This document shows, one piece after another, positions 16,070 through 25,117 of a DNA stretch of 64,000 bases. The stretch comes from an uncultured Methylomonas sp. GTDB lineage: Bacteria > Pseudomonadota > Gammaproteobacteria > Methylococcales > Methylomonadaceae. The notes under the pieces are model-generated. The model had not been told where the DNA came from, searched no databases, and worked only from the letters and a program-made list of their open reading frames with translations. Every line of letters starts with the position of its first letter. The stretch's first letter is position 1. Position numbers and translations under genes: made by a program. The DNA lies in NCBI GenBank assembly GCA_936941155.1, contig CAKZJE010000089.1, forward strand, positions 1 to 64,000, read 5' to 3'.

Positions 16070-16543
16070 ATGCTAACTGTTACAGAAATTAAACAAGAAA
16101 TTAATCATCTCAGTATAGATGATAAGCTATTATTAATTGATGAGTTATGTAATTCAATGAATAAAGATTTATCTAATACTGAATCACAGGATAAAAAAAC
16201 AAACTTGTCATCTTTAGCAGCAGTAACAGGTGTGGGATGTTTTTTGGCAGGTGGTATGGCTTCTGGTGTTGCCACGTCTTCTTTAGTTATGACTTCTCCT
16301 GTCGTTGATTTAGTAGTCGCTATAGAAACAGCAATAAAAGATTTCAGAAAAAACCTAAAAAAATCTAAATTATCCACAATACAAAAAAGTGAAAATTGGA
16401 AAGAAACTAAACGCCAACCCACTATTACAAAAGGCGATAAAACCATTGACCCTACTGAATTTTTTGGAATGTGGAAAGAACAGCCTAAAAACTTAGCGGA
16501 TATTAGAAAAAAAGCATGGCATCGCTCAGGGTTTAATCAATGA
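16070..16543 (+). CDS. VapB-like antitoxin with an inserted hydrophobic segment
   Basis: A 157-residue protein. The first 35 residues (MLTVTEIKQEINHLSIDDKLLLIDELC) look like the N-terminus of addiction-module antitoxins. The last 35 (DPTEFFGMWKEQPKNLADIRKKAWHR) are the usual toxin-binding tail of antitoxins paired with PIN toxins. Between them is a Gly/Ala/Val-rich stretch (LAAVTGVGCFLAGGMASGVA, then SSLVMTSPVVDLVVAI) that antitoxins normally lack and that could be membrane-associated. AGGAG precedes the ATG. The next gene (PIN toxin) overlaps by four bases. Confidence 0.65.
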   Translation: MLTVTEIKQEINHLSIDDKLLLIDELCNSMNKDLSNTESQDKKTNLSSLAAVTGVGCFLAGGMASGVATSSLVMTSPVVDLVVAIETAIKDFRKNLKKSKLSTIQKSENWKETKRQPTITKGDKTIDPTEFFGMWKEQPKNLADIRKKAWHRSGFNQ

Positions 16544-16914
16544 TTTTGTGCGATACCAATGTTTTTATTCATGCTTTTAATGAAAACCAAACGACAATTG
16601 CACAACTCAATTTAATAGGCATCAAAAATATAGCTATTTCTGCAATTACGCTAATGGAACTTTATCAAGGCATGGGTAATAAATCAGAATTGGCACGAAT
16701 GAAAAAAGCAATGCGCTATTATGATGTGGTACAAATTGACAACGATATTTCAAAAATGGCGATTGAATTAATCGAAAAATTTAATTTAAGTCACGGCTTG
16801 CAAATTCCTGATGCGATTATTGGCGCAACTGCAATTATTTATGAAATTCCGCTTTATACTTATAACGTTAAAGATTTTAAATTCATGCCTAATATCAAGC
16901 TTTACCAAAATTAA
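16540..16914 (+). CDS. PIN-domain ribonuclease toxin (VapC-like)
   Basis: A 124-residue protein. The PIN acidic residues are present: DTN at residues 5-7, Glu in ITLMELYQG, Asp in IPDAIIGATA and Asp in NVKDFKF. VapC toxins cleave tRNA or rRNA when freed from their antitoxin. The start overlaps the antitoxin's stop (ATGA), so the pair is translationally coupled. Confidence 0.82.
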   Translation: MILCDTNVFIHAFNENQTTIAQLNLIGIKNIAISAITLMELYQGMGNKSELARMKKAMRYYDVVQIDNDISKMAIELIEKFNLSHGLQIPDAIIGATAIIYEIPLYTYNVKDFKFMPNIKLYQN

Positions 16915-16985
16915 CTAATTAAAGAGCTTTTTTAATTTTTACGTCTAATTGATTAATAGTCCAACTAATTTTTTAGTTTAAAACC

Positions 16986-17705
16986 ATGCCACGCCATAAA
17001 AAATTCCTTCCGTTTTCAAAACTCTCCCGCCACAAACAACGGGATTTATATGTGCGGTTAAGAGCAAAAATTAAAAACACCGCATCACAATATGGACAAA
17101 ATTTTACCAGCTGCTTGCTGCTCAACGAACCAGACCGACCTGCCTTATTTAACCAATGGTTCGATTTTTATTTTCTAGGACTGGACGGCGTAACGATATG
17201 GAACGCCGCATTATGCACGGCAAACCAAGCCTATTGGGACGCTATCCGCGATTTGGCATTTACAGAAGCAGACAGACTCTGCCCTAAAAATCACGATGAC
17301 TTTAATATTAAAGACTGGCTTATTCCAGTGTACGACAAAATCACAGGAAAAAAACTCCATTATGTGATGCGAGAACCGGAAATCAAGGCAGAATTAGGCA
17401 ATCAAACCTTTCATCAATTCGTGGAAGAGTACAGTTCAAAGCTTATTCGCGCAGACATAGGTGAAACAGCACCTGTTTTTGAGTCCTTTAGCATAGATAA
17501 AGGTTATCAATATGGAATTGGACTCCATGCGGTTATAGACGTGCCATACATCAACGCTGAGGTAATTGAAACCATGATTGAAAAATTTCGTTCACTCGGT
17601 GAACAAAACTGGACAAGCTCTATCCCTGTTGAGCGTTCCAAATTGCCTAACGATACTTTTTCAGAGCTGGCAAAAAAGTTAAACATCGCTTTTACTGGAG
17701 AATAA
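16986..17705 (+). CDS. Unrecognised protein between two VapBC modules
   Basis: A 239-residue protein. The N-terminus is strongly basic (MPRHKKFLPFSKLSRHKQRD, then LYVRLRAKIK). The middle is rich in Trp, Phe and Tyr (FNQWFDFYFLGLDGVTIWNAA, YWDAIRDLAFTEAD). The end is mixed and charged. There is no signal peptide or membrane segment. I cannot place it in a family. It directly precedes a second antitoxin-PIN pair by two bases, so it may share that transcript; it could be a module component or a passenger. Confidence 0.6.
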   Translation: MPRHKKFLPFSKLSRHKQRDLYVRLRAKIKNTASQYGQNFTSCLLLNEPDRPALFNQWFDFYFLGLDGVTIWNAALCTANQAYWDAIRDLAFTEADRLCPKNHDDFNIKDWLIPVYDKITGKKLHYVMREPEIKAELGNQTFHQFVEEYSSKLIRADIGETAPVFESFSIDKGYQYGIGLHAVIDVPYINAEVIETMIEKFRSLGEQNWTSSIPVERSKLPNDTFSELAKKLNIAFTGE

Positions 17706-17707
17706 TA

Positions 17708-18001
17708 ATGACTCAATTAGTTTTAAATATAGAAAATCAAGAACTAACAGATACATTGCAAGAGTTTTCTCTAAAACAAAAAAAAACAATGGAAGAAATC
17801 GCCATTGAAGCAATAAAAATTTTCATAGAAACTTCTAAGAAAAAATACAAGCCTATTTATGCCAAAAAAGATGTCACAAAAAATATGCAGGTCATTAAAA
17901 AAGATTTTGATGAAAACTTGTGTGATGACATAGCATTAACGCATATTCAAAACAGTGCAGATTATATTTATAACCTGAGAAGACAAAGCTCAATAGAATG
18001 A
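17708..18001 (+). CDS. Putative antitoxin of a PIN-toxin pair
   Basis: A 97-residue protein with GGAG before the ATG. The N-terminus (TQLVLNIENQELTDTLQEFS, then KKTMEEIAIEAIKIFIE) reads like a ribbon-helix-helix or ParD-like DNA-binding unit, followed by a basic linker and an acidic tail. The toxin gene overlaps by four bases. Confidence 0.6.
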   Translation: MTQLVLNIENQELTDTLQEFSLKQKKTMEEIAIEAIKIFIETSKKKYKPIYAKKDVTKNMQVIKKDFDENLCDDIALTHIQNSADYIYNLRRQSSIE

Positions 18002-18372
18002 TATTTTTAGATAGTTGTATTGTTATTGACTATATCAATGGCAAATTAGATATAGACGAATTGGCAAAGAAAGATTATTGCTTTAATTCTATTGTTGATA
18101 TGGAAGTTTGTGTAGGCGCACGGAATAAAAGAGAATTAAATACCATTAATAAAAAATTATCGAATTTCGCATCTGTCCGTGTAGACCAAGATATTTTGGA
18201 TTTAGCCTCTTTGCTGATTAACAATTATGCTTTATCCCATAATATGGCTATTTATGATGCAATTATTGCCGCAACTTGCATGGTATATGATTTACCTTTA
18301 TGCACTCACAATCAAAAAGATTTCAGATATTTAGATGAGTTAAGTTTATTAAGTCCACCCTTCTCTCTGTAA
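17998..18372 (+). CDS. PIN-domain ribonuclease toxin (VapC-like)
   Basis: A 124-residue protein. MIFLDSCIVIDYING carries the first PIN Asp, VDMEVCVG the Glu, IYDAIIAATC the third acidic residue and NQKDFRYLD the last. It is about the length of the PIN protein at 16540 but differs strongly in sequence, so this is a separate module rather than a duplicate. The ATGA overlap with the preceding gene indicates coupling. Confidence 0.82.
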   Translation: MIFLDSCIVIDYINGKLDIDELAKKDYCFNSIVDMEVCVGARNKRELNTINKKLSNFASVRVDQDILDLASLLINNYALSHNMAIYDAIIAATCMVYDLPLCTHNQKDFRYLDELSLLSPPFSL

Positions 18373-18537
18373 AAAATGCAAACACTTCATAAACATACCA
18401 ATAAAGAAGAATCAAATAACTTTCTACGCGGCGCATAAAAATAATTTTTTGCAGGTTTGAATTTTGAAAGCCATCAGAAAGCTTTAGCGGTTATTGTTTG
18501 TCAAATTATCCAAACGTTTCACCGATACATCAATTTT

Positions 18538-20187
18538 ATGAATTCTTCTAATCAGTCTTCGTTGCAATTAATTAAACAACTTATCATCTTGGAAAAAGAG
18601 GATGTCATTACGCTGATTGCCTATGGTTTAGGCATTGGTTTGATGTCGCTGGCAACGCCGATTGCAGTACAAACCTTAGTGAGTACAGTTGCATTTGGTG
18701 CTTTATTTCAACCTTTGATTGTTCTTTCTTTGATTCTGTTGGTGCTGGTCGGTTTTAGCAATGCTCTATCCGCGTTACAGTTTTATGTGATGGATATTTT
18801 GCAACGCCGCTTGTTTGTTAGAATTTTGGGTGAAACAGCTTCCCGCCTGCAAAAAGCCCATATTGAAAACAGCGATCATCATCATTTGCCCGAACTGGTC
18901 AACCGCTTTTTGGATGTGGTGAATCTGAATAAATCAGCCGCCACCATTTTGCTAGAAACCTTAGGCTATGTGCTGCAAACCTTTATCGGCATGATTTTAC
19001 TGGCGTTTTATCATCCGTTATTACTGGCTTTTGATTTCTTTTTGTTGATTTTTGTCAGTATTATTTTGTTCGGCTTAGGCAAAAACGGTATTAAAACCGC
19101 TATCGCCCAATCAAAAGCTAAATACGAAGTATTAGCCTGGCTGGAAAATATTGCCGCAACGCAAATCATTAACAAATCGGCAATGGCGCAAACTTTTTTA
19201 GAGCGCAAAACCGAACAGGTGTCGCAAAATTATCTCAATGCCTGCGACAAACATTTTACTATTTTGGCGCGGCAAAACACGGGCGGTCTGGTGTTGCACA
19301 CCGTGGCGAATACCTTGTTATTGGGCATGGGCGGCTGGATGGTGATTGAGCGGCAGCTTAGTTTAGGGCAACTTATCGCGGCGGAATTGATTGTCAGTAA
19401 TATGATGTATGGCTTGACTCGTTTGGGTAAAACCTTGAGCAGTTTCTATGCCCTGATTGTCAGCGGTGACAAGCTTGAGCATTTATTGCATATTCCACTG
19501 GAAACCGTGCAAGGACATCTGGTTGAATCAGAAAAAAATCCTTATCAGATTGAAATTAATAACGTTTTTTTACCGAAAAGTCCCAATTTAGATGTGCTAC
19601 AAGGCTTTAGCTTACGCTTATCTGCGGGTGAAAAACGGGTTTTGATTGGCGATGTGGAAAGAGGCAGTGTGCTGGATATGTTGTTCGGTTTGCGCCTGCC
19701 TAGTTCGGGTTATGTGCGAATTGAGAGCCATGATTTACGCGACTTAAATCTGCATACTTTGCGCGACAGCGTTTGTTTGGTGCGCGATGCGGAAATTCTG
19801 GAGGGCAGCGTCTTGGATAATTTACGTTTTAATCGTGAGATTGAGTTATCGCAAATTTGGGATAGTTTGGAAAAAGTCGGACTGCGTGAAACCGTTGCTG
19901 CACTCAGTCAAGGCTTAAATCACGTTTTATCGGCTAACGGCGCACCGCTGACACCGGAGCAGTGTTTGCGTTTGTCTTTGGCTCGTGCAATCGTGGCAAA
20001 ACCACGTCTGCTGTTGCTGGACGGTACATTGGATAAAATTGATGCGCGGGTATTACCCACTTTGTTGGATGATTTGTTTGATGAAAAAGCCCCTTGGACT
20101 TTGCTCATCACCAGTCAAGATCCTGAAATCATTGCCCATTGTAAACAGCCTATCCGTATTAAAAACGGCGTATTGGTTGAAAGTTAA
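18538..20187 (+). CDS. ABC exporter-type protein with a degenerate (pseudo-)ATPase domain
   Basis: 549 residues from MNSSNQSSLQ. A TTG at 18457 would add 27 residues that do not resemble the family. The N-terminal 300 residues form an exporter membrane domain of about six helices. The C-terminal nucleotide-binding domain is recognisable in outline but has lost its catalytic motifs: Walker A reads GDVERGSV (about 371-378, no GKS/T), the Q-loop Gln is Arg416, the signature is LTPEQ (471-475) instead of LSGGQ, Walker B is LLLLDG (no Glu after Asp495) and the switch His is Ser526. It forms an operon with HlyD-like and TolC-like genes. It has no peptidase domain. It probably cannot hydrolyse ATP. 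Confidence 0.85.
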   Translation: MNSSNQSSLQLIKQLIILEKEDVITLIAYGLGIGLMSLATPIAVQTLVSTVAFGALFQPLIVLSLILLVLVGFSNALSALQFYVMDILQRRLFVRILGETASRLQKAHIENSDHHHLPELVNRFLDVVNLNKSAATILLETLGYVLQTFIGMILLAFYHPLLLAFDFFLLIFVSIILFGLGKNGIKTAIAQSKAKYEVLAWLENIAATQIINKSAMAQTFLERKTEQVSQNYLNACDKHFTILARQNTGGLVLHTVANTLLLGMGGWMVIERQLSLGQLIAAELIVSNMMYGLTRLGKTLSSFYALIVSGDKLEHLLHIPLETVQGHLVESEKNPYQIEINNVFLPKSPNLDVLQGFSLRLSAGEKRVLIGDVERGSVLDMLFGLRLPSSGYVRIESHDLRDLNLHTLRDSVCLVRDAEILEGSVLDNLRFNREIELSQIWDSLEKVGLRETVAALSQGLNHVLSANGAPLTPEQCLRLSLARAIVAKPRLLLLDGTLDKIDARVLPTLLDDLFDEKAPWTLLITSQDPEIIAHCKQPIRIKNGVLVES

Positions 20188-20201
20188 GCTAGAGATTGAT
20201 T

Positions 20202-21602
20202 ATGCACAACACAAATTCTGATTCTGAGCCTCATTATTTTTCTGCATCAACCTTAATCACCTTACCTCATGCCGTGACTGCACCGTTAGCAGGCAAACTG
20301 GCACGGTCACTGGTGTGGCTGTTTTTGTTGTTGATGCTGTTTTTAACGCTGACTCCTTGGCAACAGAATATTCGTGGTGTCGGACGGGTAGTGGCTTATT
20401 TACCCGCCGAAAGGCAACAGGCGGTGAGTGCGCCAGTGGAAGGGCGGATTGCGCAATGGCTGGTGAAAGAAGGTACGGTGGTTAAGAAAGGACAAATCAT
20501 CGCCCGTTTGCTGGATAATGACCCGCTGATTCTGGAACGCTTGCAGAGTGAACAAACCGCGTTATTGGAGCGGCAAACAGCGGTCAATAGTCGGGTAGAA
20601 ACGTTTAAAGAACAATTACGGATGAGCGAAATGGCGCGTCCGCAAGCTTTATCCGCTGCGCAATCCCGGATTATGATGGCAAAACAGCGTGAACAAGCGG
20701 CTCGACAATCTTTATTAGCAAGTGAGGCTGCCGCAAAAACTGCAAAACTGAATTTAGCGCGACATAGCCAGTTGCAAAGCAAAGGTTTGTCATCCGATAG
20801 AACTTTAGAACTTAGTCAACTTGATGCCGCCCAGCGTCAGGCTGAGGTGATGCGCTCTCAAGCGGGTTTAGAATCGGCTAGCAGTGAAATTGCCGCGTTG
20901 AAAGCGGATTTTCAGAAATTAACCGCCGATACTGCCGCTTCGGTGCAAAAAGCCCGCGCTGAATTGAATAAAGCCATTGAAGATCAAAATTATGTGAAAG
21001 CGGATTTATTAAAATTGCAATCAAAGTTAGCGAGGCAACAAAATCTGACCATTGTTGCCCCGCGTGATGGCACAGTTTTACGCTTGTTAGTCAATCCGAA
21101 TGCTGAAATGGTTAAAGGTGGGCAAGCCATCGCAATTTTAATTCCACACACTAATGAACGCGCTGTGGAATTGTGGGTGGATGGCAACGATTTACCATTG
21201 GTGATTAACGGCAGTCCGGTGCGCTTGCAGTTTGAAGGTTATCCTGCCATTCAGTTTGGTGGCTGGCCGGAGTTTTCAATGGGTTCATTTGCTGGCAAAG
21301 TCGCATTAATTGATGCAACCGATGATGGCAAAGGTCATTTTCGCTTGCTTGTTACCCCTGATGCGAAAGATTTGCCTTGGCCATCGGAACGCTTTTTGCG
21401 CCAAGGTGTGCGCACTAATGGCTGGGTGTTGTTAGGGCGAGTGACTTTAGGTTACGAGCTATGGCGAATTTTTAACAACTTCCCGCCATTGGTGTTACCG
21501 GAACATTCGCTCGATAAAGAAGGCAAAGATAAAGACAAAGACGGCGGTTATGATGCCGATAAGAAAAAAGACGAGGATAAAAAGGGCGATGAAAAATACT
21601 AA
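20202..21602 (+). CDS. HlyD-family membrane fusion (periplasmic adaptor) protein
   Basis: 466 residues from the ATG at 20202. There is one N-terminal membrane anchor (LVWLFLLLMLFLTLTPW). Next comes the lipoyl/barrel-sandwich half VSAPVEGRIAQWLVKEGTVVKKGQIIARL, a long coiled coil (about residues 105-270), the second half LTIVAPRDGTVLRLLVNPNAEMVKGGQ, and a beta-barrel. The C-terminus is a highly charged Lys/Asp tail. It would link the inner-membrane ABC-type protein to the TolC-like channel. It follows the ABC gene by 14 bases, and the TolC-like gene overlaps its 3' end by 14 bases. Confidence 0.88.
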   Translation: MHNTNSDSEPHYFSASTLITLPHAVTAPLAGKLARSLVWLFLLLMLFLTLTPWQQNIRGVGRVVAYLPAERQQAVSAPVEGRIAQWLVKEGTVVKKGQIIARLLDNDPLILERLQSEQTALLERQTAVNSRVETFKEQLRMSEMARPQALSAAQSRIMMAKQREQAARQSLLASEAAAKTAKLNLARHSQLQSKGLSSDRTLELSQLDAAQRQAEVMRSQAGLESASSEIAALKADFQKLTADTAASVQKARAELNKAIEDQNYVKADLLKLQSKLARQQNLTIVAPRDGTVLRLLVNPNAEMVKGGQAIAILIPHTNERAVELWVDGNDLPLVINGSPVRLQFEGYPAIQFGGWPEFSMGSFAGKVALIDATDDGKGHFRLLVTPDAKDLPWPSERFLRQGVRTNGWVLLGRVTLGYELWRIFNNFPPLVLPEHSLDKEGKDKDKDGGYDADKKKDEDKKGDEKY

Positions 21603-23028
21603 ACTTATTTGTTTTTTTGCAATCACGCTTAACCTTATTTCGACAGTTTCGGCACAGGAAAATCAGCCTTTAACGCTGGAAAAAGTGGTCAATTCCGCAG
21701 TGCAGGCTTTTCCCACCTTATTAGCAAGTGAACAGCGCATTGCTGCCGCGCAAGGTGAATATCTGAGTGCAGAAGGCGGTTTTGATACGGTTTTAAAATC
21801 GCAAAATCGCTGGTCAATTGCCGGATTATATGAAAATCAAAATAATGATGTTAGCTTAGAACAGCCTACTGCGTTGGGTGGGACGACTTTTTTTGGTGGC
21901 TGGCGGCGTGGCGTGGGAGATTATCCTGTTTATGACGGCAAAAATCTCACCGCCAGTGATGGCGAAGTCAGAGTTGGGGTTAATATTCCCCTGTGGCGTA
22001 ACCGTGAGATTGACCGCCGCCGCGCCACTTTAAAACAAGCAGAACTAGGACAAAATATTAGCCAACATGACTATGACCAGATGCTGTTGGATGTGCAACG
22101 GCAAGCTTCACACCGTTATTGGGATTGGGTGTTGGCAGGACAACGTTTAAAAATTGCCGAACAATTGCTGTCCATTGCCGAACAACGCGATAACGGAGTC
22201 CGTCAACGGGCTGCGGCGGGCGATATTCCCAAAATTGAAATCATGGATAACCAACGCGCTATTATTGAACGTAAAGAGCGGCAAATTGCCGCGCTGCGTT
22301 TTTTGGAACAAACCGCGATTCAGCTTTCGTTATTCTGGCGTAGTGCCCAAGGTGAGCCGTTGCTGCCTCGAAAAGAGCAGTTGCCCGCTAATTTTCCCTT
22401 GCAAGAACCTAAACTTTTACCCGCTGCGGCGGCATTGGAAGCTGCCAAACAGGAACGCCCTGAGCTTAAACGTCTAGCCTTGCAAATTGAACAACTGCAA
22501 ACCGAGCAAGAACTTCAGCAAAATCAGGCAGCCCCTGGTATTGACCTGTCAGTTTCAGCCGCTAACGACATAGGTGACAATAGCAATAAAAAAGACAAAC
22601 CGAACCGCAATGAACTGTATGTGGGGGTAAATATTGACATCCCATTACAAAGACGGGTAGCAACAGGGCGGGCGCAAGTGGCAAATGCCAATAAACAACG
22701 TTTGACATGGGAACGTAATTTGCTGGAAAACCGCGTTGCCGCAGAAGTTAAAGATGTGTTATCGGCTTTAACCGCCAGTCAAAAACGCTTAACACTCAGT
22801 CAACAACAGCAACAAGTCGCACAACAATTAGAAGAAGGGGAACGTACCCGCTTTGCACTAGGAGACAGCACGTTGTTATTTGTCAATTTGCGCGAAATTG
22901 CCAATGGCGATGCCAAAATGCAGATAGCCGAAGCCGCCACGTCCCTTTTTAAAGCCTATGCGGATTATCAAGCGGCACTTGCTATTTTTTCAGCTAAAAA
23001 ACCGCTGCTGGATAAAATGTCAGAATAA
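21589..23028 (+). CDS. TolC-family outer membrane efflux protein
   Basis: About 479 residues from MKNTKLICFF, which gives a clean signal peptide ending VSAQ. The longer frame from 21550 lies inside the HlyD gene. The body shows the two-fold repeated helical hairpins of outer membrane efflux proteins (LTLEKVVNSAVQAFPTLLAS early, and RVATGRAQVANANKQRLTWERNLLENRVAAEV late). It completes a tripartite envelope system with the two upstream genes. No obvious protein substrate gene lies nearby. Confidence 0.85.
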   Translation: MKNTKLICFFAITLNLISTVSAQENQPLTLEKVVNSAVQAFPTLLASEQRIAAAQGEYLSAEGGFDTVLKSQNRWSIAGLYENQNNDVSLEQPTALGGTTFFGGWRRGVGDYPVYDGKNLTASDGEVRVGVNIPLWRNREIDRRRATLKQAELGQNISQHDYDQMLLDVQRQASHRYWDWVLAGQRLKIAEQLLSIAEQRDNGVRQRAAAGDIPKIEIMDNQRAIIERKERQIAALRFLEQTAIQLSLFWRSAQGEPLLPRKEQLPANFPLQEPKLLPAAAALEAAKQERPELKRLALQIEQLQTEQELQQNQAAPGIDLSVSAANDIGDNSNKKDKPNRNELYVGVNIDIPLQRRVATGRAQVANANKQRLTWERNLLENRVAAEVKDVLSALTASQKRLTLSQQQQQVAQQLEEGERTRFALGDSTLLFVNLREIANGDAKMQIAEAATSLFKAYADYQAALAIFSAKKPLLDKMSE

Positions 23029-23049
23029 GCGGCTATTACTATTCAAACT

Positions 23050-23107
23050 GGAGTGCAAGCTTTGCTTGCTTGATAACTTATCGCGTGGCAAGCAAAGCTT
23101 GCACTCC
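23050..23107. repeat. Inverted repeat between the TolC-like gene and sufC
   Basis: The 20-base arm GGAGTGCAAGCTTTGCTTGC (23050-23069) recurs as an exact reverse complement at 23088-23107, with an 18-base centre. It marks the right junction of the accessory segment inside the suf operon. A related GGAGTGCAA palindrome is at 47279-47306. Confidence 0.9.
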
Positions 23108-23138
23108 TTAAACTACTTTTTAAGAATCGGAAAAAACA

Positions 23139-23885
23139 ATGCTCTCTATTCAAAACTTAACGGTCAACGTTGAAAACAAACACATCCTGAAAGGCTTAAA
23201 TCTTGAAGTCAAAGCGGGAGAAATTCACGCCATTATGGGGCCAAACGGCGCGGGGAAAAGCACCCTCTCACACGTTCTGTCAGGCAAAGCTGGCTACACC
23301 GTCACAGGTGGCACAGTCAGTTATAACGGCAAAGACTTGCTCGACATGCCTGCCGAAATGCGTGCGCGTGAAGGCGTGTTTTTAGCCTTTCAATATCCGG
23401 TAGAAATTCCAGGGGTCAGCAATATTTACTTATTAAAAGCCGCGTTAAATGCGATTCGCAAACATCGCGGACTTTCAGAAGTAGATGCGATGGATTTTTT
23501 AACGATGGTAAAAGCCAAAGTAAAAGCCTTGGATATGGACGAAAAATTCCTTTATCGCGCAGTGAATGAAGGTTTTTCAGGCGGCGAAAAGAAACGTAAC
23601 GAAATTTTGCAAATGGCAATGCTCGAACCGCAACTGTGTATTTTGGATGAAACTGATTCCGGACTCGATATTGATGCGTTAAAAATTGTGGCTGAAGGCG
23701 TTAATTCACTGCGTTCTGAAAATCGCGCCTTTGTAATGATTACCCATTATCAACGCTTGCTCGATTACATTAAACCAGATTTCGTGCATGTATTGGCAGA
23801 CGGCAAAATTGTGAAATCCGGCGGCGCGGAACTGGCTTTGGAATTGGAAGAAAAAGGCTATAGCTGGTTGGAACAGGGAGTTTAA
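23139..23885 (+). CDS. sufC: Fe-S assembly ATPase SufC
   Basis: A 248-residue ABC-type ATPase of the SufBC2D complex. Walker A GPNGAGKST, a signature region GFSGGEKKRNEI and Walker B LCILDETDSGLD are all intact, in contrast with the exporter protein upstream. FLAFQYPVEIPGVSN is the usual SufC Q-loop region. It is the first suf gene after the 8.4-kb interruption and is followed two bases later by sufD. Expression from the sufB promoter is doubtful, so a local promoter may serve it. Confidence 0.97.
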   Translation: MLSIQNLTVNVENKHILKGLNLEVKAGEIHAIMGPNGAGKSTLSHVLSGKAGYTVTGGTVSYNGKDLLDMPAEMRAREGVFLAFQYPVEIPGVSNIYLLKAALNAIRKHRGLSEVDAMDFLTMVKAKVKALDMDEKFLYRAVNEGFSGGEKKRNEILQMAMLEPQLCILDETDSGLDIDALKIVAEGVNSLRSENRAFVMITHYQRLLDYIKPDFVHVLADGKIVKSGGAELALELEEKGYSWLEQGV

Positions 23886-23887
23886 TC

Positions 23888-25102
23888 ATGGCAAGCGAAA
23901 ATTTAATTGCTTTAAAATCGCAAGCCTTAGAAAAATTTAATGCGTTTGTTGCTAATTCCGTGCGGGAAGAAGAATGGCGATACACCAATGTTTCTGTTTT
24001 GGCAAAAAAGAAATTTCCTTTAGCGATCTCTGAATCAGAAATTAATCTTCATGTATTGGCAGACTGGAAACTCGAAAACTGTTATCACTTTGTTTTAGTG
24101 AATGGTTTTTTTAATCCTGAAGCTTCTTATTTACCAACAGCCGTTGATATTTGCGCTCTGTCTTTGGAATCAGAATCAGAAGAAGATGATGATTTTGAGT
24201 CTGTGCTTGAAGATGAAAAAAATGGCTTTTTGATTTTAAACTTTTTCCATTCCAATAATGGCTTATATTTAAACTTAGAAGAAAATGAAGTTTTAGATAA
24301 ACCTTTGCAAATTATTCACTTAACTACGCAAGAAGTGATGGTGAATACTTATCACACGGTGATTTTAGAAGAAAATGCCCAAGCGACTATTATTGAAACG
24401 TTTATTAATAATGGCAATCAAAGTTATTTATCCAATTCAGTATTAGAATGTTCACTTGAAAATAATGCTGAATTAACGTTATATAAATTACAAAATGAAT
24501 CCGAAAAAGCCTTTCATTTTGGTGGTGCGTATATTCAACAAGCTGAAAAATCAAAATTCACTCATCATAATTTTGCTTTAGGCGGTTTATTAGCGCGTTC
24601 TGAAATTCATTGTGATTTAGAAACAGGCGCAGAATGTGAATTAAACGGTTTGTATTTAGGAAAAAATCGTCAGCATTTGGATAATCATACCCGCATTAAT
24701 CACAATAAACCTAATGGGGTTAGCCGCGAATTTTATAAAGGGATTTTAAACGATAGAGCGCGAGGTGTATTTCAAGGGCGCGTGGTTGTTGCAAAAGATG
24801 CCCAAAAAACCGATTCGCAAATGAATAATCGCAATTTATTGTTATCAGCGGATGCAGAAATTGACACGAAACCGCAATTAGAAATTTATGCCGATGATGT
24901 GAAATGTGCGCACGGCATGACGATTGGACAATTGGAAGAAAAATCTATTTTCTATTTGCAATCACGCGGCATTGATGAAGAAACAGCAAAACATATTTTG
25001 ACTTTTGCTTTTGCGAATGAAATGGTGGATAAAATCAGTTTTGAACCGTTGAAAGTTTTGTTGCAAAAACAACTCTTAAATATATTACCGATTGAATTCT
25101 AA
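23888..25102 (+). CDS. sufD: Fe-S assembly protein SufD
   Basis: A 404-residue protein. It pairs with SufB in the scaffold. It shows REEEWRYTNVSVLAKKKF at the start and the C-terminal core RGVFQGRVVVAKDAQKTDSQ, NRNLLLSADAEIDTKPQLEIYADDVKCAHGMTIG with the conserved CAHG motif, then YLQSRGIDEETA. The N-terminal half contains an acidic insert (ESEEDDDFESVLEDEKN, about residues 98-114), which is more variable in this family. Confidence 0.95.
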   Translation: MASENLIALKSQALEKFNAFVANSVREEEWRYTNVSVLAKKKFPLAISESEINLHVLADWKLENCYHFVLVNGFFNPEASYLPTAVDICALSLESESEEDDDFESVLEDEKNGFLILNFFHSNNGLYLNLEENEVLDKPLQIIHLTTQEVMVNTYHTVILEENAQATIIETFINNGNQSYLSNSVLECSLENNAELTLYKLQNESEKAFHFGGAYIQQAEKSKFTHHNFALGGLLARSEIHCDLETGAECELNGLYLGKNRQHLDNHTRINHNKPNGVSREFYKGILNDRARGVFQGRVVVAKDAQKTDSQMNNRNLLLSADAEIDTKPQLEIYADDVKCAHGMTIGQLEEKSIFYLQSRGIDEETAKHILTFAFANEMVDKISFEPLKVLLQKQLLNILPIEF

Positions 25103-25117
25103 ATAAATTAATATTTT

